A DNA stretch of 47,907 nucleotides from Flavobacteriales bacterium. Its GTDB lineage: Bacteria; Bacteroidota; Bacteroidia; Flavobacteriales_C; GCA-002722245. Position 1 is the first letter of the stretch. Each line of letters begins with the position of its first letter. Below are positions 24,963-32,316 of this stretch, one piece after another. The notes under the pieces were generated by a model. It had not been told where the DNA came from. It worked only from the letters and a program-made list of their open reading frames with translations, and ran no database searches. The stretch is from positions 1 through 47,907 of the forward strand of contig PBJD01000026.1 in assembly GCA_002720635.1 (NCBI GenBank), written 5' to 3'. Position numbers and translations under genes: made by a program.

Positions 24963-26519
24963 ATGGATAAGGTAAAAATATTATGGGCAGATGATGAAAT
25001 TGAGTTGCTAAAACCTCATATTTTGTTTTTAGAAGAAAAAAACTATTCCGTAACTGCAGTAAAAAGTGGCGACGAAGCTATAGAAAAAGTAGAAGAGTTT
25101 CACTTCGATGTGGTTTTTCTGGATGAAAATATGCCAGGTATAACAGGTCTGGATGCTCTTGTTTCAATAAAAAAGCTTAGAAAAAGTCTTCCTGTTGTGA
25201 TGATAACAAAAAGTGAGGAGGAGCATATTATGGAAGAAGCGATAGGTGGAGAAATTTCTGACTATTTGATTAAGCCCGTCAACCCAAATCAGATTTTGTT
25301 ATCGCTCAAGAAAATATTGGATAATTCAAGGCTGATTACCGAAAAATCGACCTCAGAATATCAAAAAGAATTCAGGCAGATAAGCATGCAGATATCCAAT
25401 CGAATTGATGCTCGTGAATGGATTAATATTCAGAAGCAATTGGTGTACTGGGATTTAAAGTTGTCAAATGCGGATGAGTCTGGGATGTCAGATATTTTAA
25501 AGTCTCAAAAACAGGAAGCAAACAATTCTTTTTGTAGGTTTATTGAACAAAATTATCTTGATTGGTTAAATAATTCCGATCGAAATACTCCACTCATGTC
25601 GCATACATTATTGAAAGAGAAGTTAATTCCTGAGTTGAATCAGGAATCCACGTTTTTGATTGTACTGGACTGTTTGAGGTACGATCAATGGCGTGTTTTA
25701 CAACCTGAGTTTTCAAAGCATTTTATAATTGAGGAAGACGATTGTTATTATTCAATTTTACCTACCGCAACTCAGTTTGCCCGCAATTCATTATTTGCCG
25801 GACTATTACCTTCAGAAATTCAAAATCGTTATCCAAATCTTTGGATTGATGAAAATCAGGATGAAAGAAAAAACGAAAATGAATCGGATCTGTTAAAAGA
25901 ATTATTAAAACGATATGGTAAAGCAAATACAAAATTTTCTTTCAATAAGGTTACCAATTTGTACAAAGCAAAAAAAATACTGGATAATTTTCATCAGTTA
26001 AAACAGAATGACTTAAATGTAATTGTATATAATTTTGTTGACACTTTATCTCATGCCCGAACTGATTTTAAAGTAATGAGGGAACTGGCTGAAGATGAGA
26101 AAGGGTATAGGAGTATTACCAAATCATGGTTTGAGAATTCCCCATTGCTTGAAATGTTAAAATTGCTGAGAGGAACCGGATCAAAAGTTATTTTAACTAC
26201 GGATCATGGTTCTGTTTTGGTAGATAATCCTAAAAAAGTGCTTGGAGATAAAGATATTAGTAGTAATCTTCGTTATAAAGCTGGAAGGAATATGCAATAC
26301 AAAGCAAAAGATGTTTTTGAAATTGATCGGCCTGAGAAAGGTTTTTTACCTAAATTGAATATAAGTACTCGATATATTTTTGCGAAGAATAATGATTTTT
26401 TTGCTTACCCGAATAACTATAATCACTATTCAAATCATTATAAAAATACATTACAGCATGGAGGGGTAAGTATGGATGAAATTATTGTGCCTGTTATTAC
26501 AATGAAAACCAGACAATGA
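24963..26519 (+). CDS. porX: PorX-type response regulator with PglZ phosphodiesterase domain
   Basis: A 518-residue two-domain protein. Residues 1-120 are a CheY-like receiver with acceptor Asp54 (VVFLDENMPG) and switch Lys104 (LIKPVNP). After a helical linker the C-terminal alkaline-phosphatase-superfamily (PglZ) domain shows VLDCLRYDQW, PTATQFARNS with the expected threonine nucleophile, NFVDTLSHARTD, LTTDHGSVLV and the terminal metal-ligand histidine region QHGGVSMDE. This is PorX, which regulates type IX secretion with sensor PorY and sigma factor SigP; neither partner is in the window. It overlaps tsaE by ATGA. Transcribed divergently from the HD-lpx operon. Confidence 0.92.
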   Translation: MDKVKILWADDEIELLKPHILFLEEKNYSVTAVKSGDEAIEKVEEFHFDVVFLDENMPGITGLDALVSIKKLRKSLPVVMITKSEEEHIMEEAIGGEISDYLIKPVNPNQILLSLKKILDNSRLITEKSTSEYQKEFRQISMQISNRIDAREWINIQKQLVYWDLKLSNADESGMSDILKSQKQEANNSFCRFIEQNYLDWLNNSDRNTPLMSHTLLKEKLIPELNQESTFLIVLDCLRYDQWRVLQPEFSKHFIIEEDDCYYSILPTATQFARNSLFAGLLPSEIQNRYPNLWIDENQDERKNENESDLLKELLKRYGKANTKFSFNKVTNLYKAKKILDNFHQLKQNDLNVIVYNFVDTLSHARTDFKVMRELAEDEKGYRSITKSWFENSPLLEMLKLLRGTGSKVILTTDHGSVLVDNPKKVLGDKDISSNLRYKAGRNMQYKAKDVFEIDRPEKGFLPKLNISTRYIFAKNNDFFAYPNNYNHYSNHYKNTLQHGGVSMDEIIVPVITMKTRQ

Positions 26520-26929
26520 AGATAAAAACAGAAGATATAAATGAACTTGGAAATGTCGCTTTTCAAATCATTAATAAGGCAGAAAAAAGGAGGATTATTG
26601 TTTTTAATGGCGAAATGGGATCTGGTAAAACTACCCTAATTAAGGAAATTTGTTTAAAATTAGGTGTAAAAGAAAATGTTAGTAGTCCAACTTTTGGAAT
26701 CATTAATGCGTATTCAGGAAGTAAAGAAGAAGTTTTTCATTTTGATGCGTATCGAATTGAGAATGAAAAAGAAGCTTTTGATATTGGCATAGAAGAATAT
26801 TTATACTCAGACCAGTGGTGTCTTATTGAGTGGCCTGATAAAATCGAAGCATTTCTTCCTGATAAAAGAGAAATACTTGAGGTTGATATAAAAGTTGATT
26901 CAAATAGTAGAACATATAAATTTGATTAA
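26516..26929 (+). CDS. tsaE: tRNA threonylcarbamoyladenosine biosynthesis ATPase TsaE
   Basis: The 137-residue P-loop ATPase assisting TsaB/TsaD in making t6A37 in tRNAs reading ANN codons. Walker A is GEMGSGKTTLIKEI; the switch-like region SSPTFGIINAY and the conserved HFDAYRIEN and CLIEWPDKIE segments are all present. The start codon overlaps the porX stop by four bases (ATGA), so the two are translationally coupled; alanine dehydrogenase follows three bases after its stop. Confidence 0.94.
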   Translation: MKIKTEDINELGNVAFQIINKAEKRRIIVFNGEMGSGKTTLIKEICLKLGVKENVSSPTFGIINAYSGSKEEVFHFDAYRIENEKEAFDIGIEEYLYSDQWCLIEWPDKIEAFLPDKREILEVDIKVDSNSRTYKFD

Positions 26930-26932
26930 GAA

Positions 26933-28153
26933 ATGAAATCATCAGATTTAATTAAGCATTTGACAGAGAGTGGTTTAATGCCAAAAGAGGAGATGTTGGA
27001 GATTGCCAAAGGGGAGCAAAGTTTATTTATTGGTATTCCAAAAGAAACAGCTTTGCAGGAAAATAGAGTTGCCTTAGTTCCAGATAGTGTCGGTTTACTT
27101 GTAAATAATGGACACCGTGTAATCATTGAATCAAATTCTGGTGAGGCTGCTAACTTTACAGATAAAGATTATAGTGAAGCAGGCGCAGAAATTGTATATG
27201 AATCGAAAGAAGTATATAAAGCTAATATTATTATTAAAGTTGCCCCACCTACATTAGCGGAGATTCAATTATTAAATGCTAACCAAAAGCAGGTTTTATT
27301 CTCGGCTTTACAAATTTCTTCTCAACCCAAAGACTGCATTAAAGAATTAATGAAGAAGAAAGTTACGGGAATTGCTTATGATTTTATTAAGGATAGGGAG
27401 GGTGTTTACCCGATTGTGAGAAGCATGAGTGAAATAGCAGGAAATACATCTATTTTAATTGCTGCTGAACTTTTAAGTAATGCAAATGGAGGGCATGGTG
27501 TTATGATGGGGGGAATACCTGGAGTTAAACCTACCGAAGTAGTTATTTTAGGATCTGGTGGAGTAGGTGAATTTGCTGCTCGGGCAGCATTGGGATTGGG
27601 CGCCAGTATTAAGTTGTTTGATGATGAATCTCATAAATTAAGAAGAACATTAAATAATTTAGGACAACGCGTTTATACATCCATTATGCAGCCTAAGTTA
27701 TTAAAAAAAGCATTGAAAAATGCAGATGTTGTAATTGGTGCTTTGCGCCCTAAAAATGGAAGAACACCTTGCGTAATTACTGAAGAAATGGTTTCTGAAA
27801 TGAAATATGGTTCTGTAATTATTGATGTTAGTATTGATACTGGAGGATGTTTTGAAACCTCTGAAGTGCGTTCGCATGAAAATCCGGTATATAAAAAGTA
27901 TGGCGTGACACATTATTGTGTTCCAAATATAGCATCAAGAGTCAGCAGGACTGCATCCTATGCATTAAGCAATGTTTTTACGCCATTGCTTTTAGATATG
28001 GGTGAAGGAGGGGGATTGGAAAAAATGATGCATGCTCAGTCAGGTATTAAGAATGGGATATATATGTATAAAGGCATTTTGACCAGTCAGGTTTTGGGTG
28101 AAACTTTTGATTTGCCATACAAAGACATAGATTTATTAATGGCCGCTATTTAA
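26933..28153 (+). CDS. ald: Alanine dehydrogenase
   Basis: A 406-residue NAD-dependent enzyme interconverting alanine and pyruvate plus ammonia. The N-terminal substrate domain (GIPKETALQENRVALVPDSV, IIKVAPPT with the pyruvate-binding Lys) is followed by a Rossmann domain with VILGSGGVGEFAAR. About 30 extra residues precede the usual family start, as in Bacteroidota forms. It is the third gene of porX-tsaE-ald, an order I recall from related genomes (established-knowledge impression, not checked here). Its 3' end overlaps the convergent rluD gene by eight bases. Confidence 0.92.
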   Translation: MKSSDLIKHLTESGLMPKEEMLEIAKGEQSLFIGIPKETALQENRVALVPDSVGLLVNNGHRVIIESNSGEAANFTDKDYSEAGAEIVYESKEVYKANIIIKVAPPTLAEIQLLNANQKQVLFSALQISSQPKDCIKELMKKKVTGIAYDFIKDREGVYPIVRSMSEIAGNTSILIAAELLSNANGGHGVMMGGIPGVKPTEVVILGSGGVGEFAARAALGLGASIKLFDDESHKLRRTLNNLGQRVYTSIMQPKLLKKALKNADVVIGALRPKNGRTPCVITEEMVSEMKYGSVIIDVSIDTGGCFETSEVRSHENPVYKKYGVTHYCVPNIASRVSRTASYALSNVFTPLLLDMGEGGGLEKMMHAQSGIKNGIYMYKGILTSQVLGETFDLPYKDIDLLMAAI

Positions 28154-29162
28154 GTTCTAATTTTTCAAATTTATTGAGTATTTTTTTAAAACCTTCAGGT
28201 AGCTCAGCTTCAAAATTGACAGTTTTTTTCCTTGTTGGATGTTCAAAGCCCAAACTTTTAGCATGAAGTGCTTGTCCCGGGATTTCATCAAAACAATTTT
28301 GGATGAATTTTCTATAGTTGGATGAATTTTGTCCTTTTAGAATTTTTTCACCTCCATACTCGGGGTCATTAAATAATGGATGTCCAATTGATTTCATGTG
28401 GATTCTGATTTGATGCGTTCTTCCTGTTTCCAGTTTACATTCAATAAGAGTAACATAATTCAATCTTTTGATTACCTTATAATTGGTAATGGCATGTTTA
28501 CCAATATCTCCTTCAAAATCATAGGTATCCATGATTTTTCTGTTTTTCAAATTTCTTGCCAGGTTTGTTTTTATGGTACCCTCATCTTCTTTAACATCTC
28601 CCCACACCAATGCAAGATATTTTCGATCAACTGTCCTGTTAAAAAATTGTTTGGCAAGATGTGCCATTGTTGTCTCAGTCTTGGCAATAACTAATAACCC
28701 TGAAGTGTTTTTATCTATTCTGTGGACCAATCCAGGTCGATGATTCAATTCAGGACTTTTGGGAAGTTTTCCAAAATGATAAATTAAACCATTAATTAAT
28801 GTTCCTTTATAATTACCGTGACCGGGATGAACTACCAGTCCGGCATCTTTATTTACTATAATTAATTCATCATCCTCATACAGTACTTCAATAGGAATAT
28901 TTTGAGGGATAAGTTCCAGAACTTTAGGCTCCTCTCGAACTACAATTTGAATCGTATCAGCAGGCTTAACCTTATAATTCGCTTTAACGGACTTGTCATT
29001 TACCAAAATATTTCCAAGTTTTGCGGCCTCTTGAATTTTATTGCGCGAAGTGTCCTCTAATCGGTCGAGTAAAAATTTATCTATCCGAAGTGGTTTTTGT
29101 CCTGAATCTACAATTACTTTGAATACTTCAAATAATTCTTTATCGATAAATTCTTCTTCCAT
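28146..29162 (-). CDS. rluD: Ribosomal large subunit pseudouridine synthase (RluD/RluA family)
   Basis: The 338-residue enzyme isomerises uridine in 23S rRNA. An S4 domain stands at about residues 20-90 (LRIDKFLLDRLEDTSRNKIQ) and the catalytic domain holds the signature HRPGLVHRIDKNTSGLLVIAKT with the nucleophilic Asp. The target sites (1911, 1915, 1917 for RluD) are taken from the family and may differ. The PASTA gene is immediately upstream, five bases away, so both are probably one transcript. The stop region overlaps ald on the other strand. Confidence 0.93.
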   Translation of the reverse strand: MEEEFIDKELFEVFKVIVDSGQKPLRIDKFLLDRLEDTSRNKIQEAAKLGNILVNDKSVKANYKVKPADTIQIVVREEPKVLELIPQNIPIEVLYEDDELIIVNKDAGLVVHPGHGNYKGTLINGLIYHFGKLPKSPELNHRPGLVHRIDKNTSGLLVIAKTETTMAHLAKQFFNRTVDRKYLALVWGDVKEDEGTIKTNLARNLKNRKIMDTYDFEGDIGKHAITNYKVIKRLNYVTLIECKLETGRTHQIRIHMKSIGHPLFNDPEYGGEKILKGQNSSNYRKFIQNCFDEIPGQALHAKSLGFEHPTRKKTVNFEAELPEGFKKILNKFEKLELK

Positions 29163-29167
29163 TGGTA

Positions 29168-29977
29168 TTACTTACACTGAGTATTGATTTTTAGCGTAGT
29201 ATCACAGGAATAAAATATCGAGACCTCTTTACCAATTTTTATTTCATTGCCGCATGCGGGACGCTGTAATGTTATTTTAGCAAGACTGGAATCAACTCCT
29301 TCCACACAGGCACCATCTCCAATTTCAATAGGTGAAACATTTAGTAAACTCTTTTTAAGTAGTTTAACTGCTTCTTTTAAGGGTAGTCCCAATACTTTTG
29401 GCGTTCGAATTTTTTCGCCACCAATATGGCCCACTATAAGTCTGATTTTAGATCCGGCTTTGACCTTATCACCATCCTTTAATTTCTTTCCATTAACATC
29501 TTGAAAACCTAAAACAATGTCATTCCAGTCATGAGGCACAAAGATGGTTGAGTCATGCTGAACATCAATACTTGATAAATATTCCATGGCCCCATTTGTA
29601 GTTGAAGTGCCGTTAATTATACTACCAATTGATAATGTAATCATTTTGTCCGATCGAGCATTAATTGTTAAATAGATTTTTCGCCCTTGTTTAACAGAAT
29701 CTCCTGGAGCTGGTTTTTGATCAATTACGATTCCTTTCGGGAGTTTTCTCTCCCAGACTGAATCCATTATTTCATATCGAAATCCTTTGGAGATTAAATT
29801 AGAGTCCAGTTCATTTACTTTTTTCTTTATTACGTCTGGAACTACGACTTTTTCTCCATGCCTTGTTATATTATCCAGGTAATTGTCCAGAATAAATAAC
29901 CCTGCTATTAATAGAACTAGTGCTATAAATAGATTGAGGAAAAAAATTTTACTAAAAAAAAACTTTATGAATTTCAT
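29168..29977 (-). CDS. Membrane-anchored PASTA-domain protein without a kinase
   Basis: A 269-residue protein with a short cytoplasmic N-terminus, one transmembrane segment (about 11-33, IFFLNLFIALVLLIAGLFILD) and a periplasmic part of about three PASTA domains (VVVPDVIKKKVNELDSNLISKGFRYE, IDQKPAPGDSVKQGRKIYLTI, RTPKVLGLPLKEAVKLLKKS). PASTA modules bind peptidoglycan fragments in Gram-positive kinases; here no kinase domain is attached, as in other Bacteroidota homologs. It may sense or bind the cell wall. It is linked to rluD by five bases. The role is inferred. Confidence 0.9.
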   Translation of the reverse strand: MKFIKFFFSKIFFLNLFIALVLLIAGLFILDNYLDNITRHGEKVVVPDVIKKKVNELDSNLISKGFRYEIMDSVWERKLPKGIVIDQKPAPGDSVKQGRKIYLTINARSDKMITLSIGSIINGTSTTNGAMEYLSSIDVQHDSTIFVPHDWNDIVLGFQDVNGKKLKDGDKVKAGSKIRLIVGHIGGEKIRTPKVLGLPLKEAVKLLKKSLLNVSPIEIGDGACVEGVDSSLAKITLQRPACGNEIKIGKEVSIFYSCDTTLKINTQCK

Positions 29978-30073
29978 GGTTCTAAATTACAAACTAAATG
30001 CTATCTGCTGGATAAGATTTATTATTTGTTATTCAAATAGAATTGTTTGATTTAAAAATTTCCGGGGATGCTG

Positions 30074-31456
30074 TTATTTTTGTTCAAAATAGTAGTCTAT
30101 GAGTTTATGAATATCTCCCAGTTCTATATCAATTTTTCCATCAAAATAGTTGTCAATACTTTCATAAATTTCTTTTGAAGTAATTTTCCCATCTTTATTT
30201 ATATCACAAACTATTTTAATTTCTTCAATTGGTTTTTTACTTCTTTCTGCTCGCGCTGTGATTAGAGATCTATCAGCATAACCATTATTTAGTATACCAA
30301 ATTTAATATCCGTTTCATCACCTTGACACATACTTGGATAAAACAAGCATAATTCTTCTCTTAGGGTAACTATTGAGTCTAAAGCTTTAATAGCAAGAAT
30401 GCTGTCTGGAACAGTTACTCCATTTGAATCTATTTGAGCGATTGTGTCATTTGTATCGTCTTCATAATCCAGATGGTCTGGAATACCGTCTTGGTCTCGA
30501 TCTTTTGGACATCCAAAACGATCTACTTCAATCTCCATTTGTGTGTCATTACATCTGTCATTTATATCTTTAATCCCATCTCCATCAGAATCAACTTTGA
30601 GTAATGCAACAAAATCAATGTCATCAAAATCTACTGATTTTCTTTTTCTTGACCCTATTCCAGAAGGATTTAAAACAAAGCTTAATGAAGAGTACATATA
30701 GATATCATATGGGGATCCACCGCTATGACCATCCAGTAGGTCTGTATTTGTCACTGAAACTGTTTGCTTTAGCTGTGTTTCAAAATAATTTGTAACAAAG
30801 AAATTTAATCCAATTGAAACAGGAATTGAGTATGCGATATTTAGTTCATTTCCTGGAATTAGATTAGTTTCATATACGTAATCTCTTTCCAGTATATTGT
30901 TTGTACTGGAAGGGTCTTGAGGTATGTCTCGGATTGTTCCATCTCCCCAGTAATAATAAATAGATCCATTAGCATCCAATGAATCAGTTTTTGGATTGAA
31001 GTTAATTACATCAAAGCCGATGGAAATAAATGGGTCAATTGGATTATTTTTGGCAAGTATAAACCCATTTGCAAAGTGAATATTTGTTACGAAACCTCCA
31101 GAGATTATAGAGGTTTTAAAATTTCGATTTGAAGAGCCTTTATTTTCATTTTTGATTAAGGATCCGTAACCAAAATTAAGGCCTATTCCTAAAGAACTAT
31201 TTAATTTATATTCGAAACCGGCATTAAAAGCAGGTTGCAAATTTTCAGTTGTTCCGATATTTTCAATATAACCAACATCACCTCTGTAATTATATAGTCC
31301 GGTACCAAAATTATATAATAAATGCGTTTTTGATGAATCGTTTTCAGTCTTTAGAGAATCATTTTCAGGAGTAGTATCAATAGGAGATTCTTGGGATTTT
31401 GCACTGTTAAAAGCAATTATAGTGCAAAAAAGAAAAACTAGTTTTACGATTTTCAT
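30074..31456 (-). CDS. Outer-membrane beta-barrel protein with thrombospondin-3 repeat and EF-hand-like C-terminus
   Basis: The 460-residue product has a signal peptide (MKIVKLVFLFCTIIAFNSAKS). Residues about 45-290 read as alternating strands with outer-membrane barrel character (LGIGLNFGYGS, IPVSIGLNFFVTN). A thrombospondin type-3-like calcium repeat follows (DSDGDGIKDINDRCND, DRDQDGIPDHLDYEDD). The last 60 residues contain a canonical EF-hand/dockerin-like loop (DINKDGKITSKE) and a second, weaker helix (IDIELGDIHKLIDYYF). An OmpA peptidoglycan-binding domain is not visible, so it is not a standard OmpA. Probably surface-exposed and calcium-binding; role unknown. Confidence 0.82.
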   Translation of the reverse strand: MKIVKLVFLFCTIIAFNSAKSQESPIDTTPENDSLKTENDSSKTHLLYNFGTGLYNYRGDVGYIENIGTTENLQPAFNAGFEYKLNSSLGIGLNFGYGSLIKNENKGSSNRNFKTSIISGGFVTNIHFANGFILAKNNPIDPFISIGFDVINFNPKTDSLDANGSIYYYWGDGTIRDIPQDPSSTNNILERDYVYETNLIPGNELNIAYSIPVSIGLNFFVTNYFETQLKQTVSVTNTDLLDGHSGGSPYDIYMYSSLSFVLNPSGIGSRKRKSVDFDDIDFVALLKVDSDGDGIKDINDRCNDTQMEIEVDRFGCPKDRDQDGIPDHLDYEDDTNDTIAQIDSNGVTVPDSILAIKALDSIVTLREELCLFYPSMCQGDETDIKFGILNNGYADRSLITARAERSKKPIEEIKIVCDINKDGKITSKEIYESIDNYFDGKIDIELGDIHKLIDYYFEQK

Positions 31457-31535
31457 TCCCTAAATTTTGGTAATAAGGAAGCTAATTTATGTAAAATTAG
31501 TCATATTTCGTTAGTAAATCAGGAATAAATTATTC

Positions 31536-32243
31536 TTAAAAGTTTGGTTTAAGTGTATACTTAGTGTAAAAATCATTTATAATTTTTAAAGCTTCATCAG
31601 AAGTATCCACAAGGTGAAATAAGTCTAAATCTCTAGCAGATATTTTGCCATCAGTCAGCAAAGTGTTTTTAATCCAATCAACGAGTCCTTTCCAAAATTC
31701 TTTTCCAACTAAAACGATTGGAAATTTCCCTATTTTTTTTGTTTGAATTAAAGTAATTGCTTCAAAAAGTTCATCTAGAGTTCCAAAACCTCCTGGAAGC
31801 ACTACAAACCCTTGAGCATATTTTACAAACATAACTTTTCTGACAAAGAAAAAGTCAAAATCAATTTTTTTATCGTTATCAATGTAAGGGTTTGAATATT
31901 CTTCAAAGGGTAAAGAGATATTTAAACCAACTGATTTACCACCTCCTCGGTTAGCTCCTTTATTCGCGGCTTCCATTATTCCTGGCCCTCCGCCCGTGAT
32001 AACTCCATATCCATGTTTTGTTATTTTATAAGCAAGATCTTCAGCGAGCAGGTAGTATTTATCAAATTCCTTCGTTCTGGCAGATCCAAATATTGAGACA
32101 CAAGGCCCAATTCTTCCCATTTTCTCGAATGCTTCAACGAATTCGGATATTACTTTAAAAATAGCCCATGAGTCATTTGTTTTTATTTCATTCCAGTTTC
32201 TTTCTGAGAATGCCTCAATAATTTTTTTGTCCTGATCGCTCAT
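31536..32243 (-). CDS. LOG-family (TIGR00730) nucleotide phosphoribohydrolase
   Basis: A 235-residue Rossmann-like protein of the LOG/YgdH family, formerly called lysine-decarboxylase-like. The motifs GGGPGIMEAANKGA and PGGFGTLDELFEA are the family signature and enzymatic core, associated with hydrolysis of nucleoside 5'-monophosphates to a base and ribose-5-phosphate. Exact substrate is unknown. It follows uvrA by 73 bases on the same strand. The ATG start fits the family. Confidence 0.9.
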   Translation of the reverse strand: MSDQDKKIIEAFSERNWNEIKTNDSWAIFKVISEFVEAFEKMGRIGPCVSIFGSARTKEFDKYYLLAEDLAYKITKHGYGVITGGGPGIMEAANKGANRGGGKSVGLNISLPFEEYSNPYIDNDKKIDFDFFFVRKVMFVKYAQGFVVLPGGFGTLDELFEAITLIQTKKIGKFPIVLVGKEFWKGLVDWIKNTLLTDGKISARDLDLFHLVDTSDEALKIINDFYTKYTLKPNF

Positions 32244-32316
32244 AGTTTTTAAATTTTGATTTTTTCCGAATAGGCCTGTGTCCGGATAATATAATACTAA
32301 TTAAGACTTTAAAAAG

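Noticed and set aside
31482-31500. CTAATTT/AAATTAG hairpin upstream of the outer-membrane barrel gene, as a terminator of the LOG gene
   Set aside because: A 7-bp AT-rich stem without a following T run on the minus strand is too weak to call.
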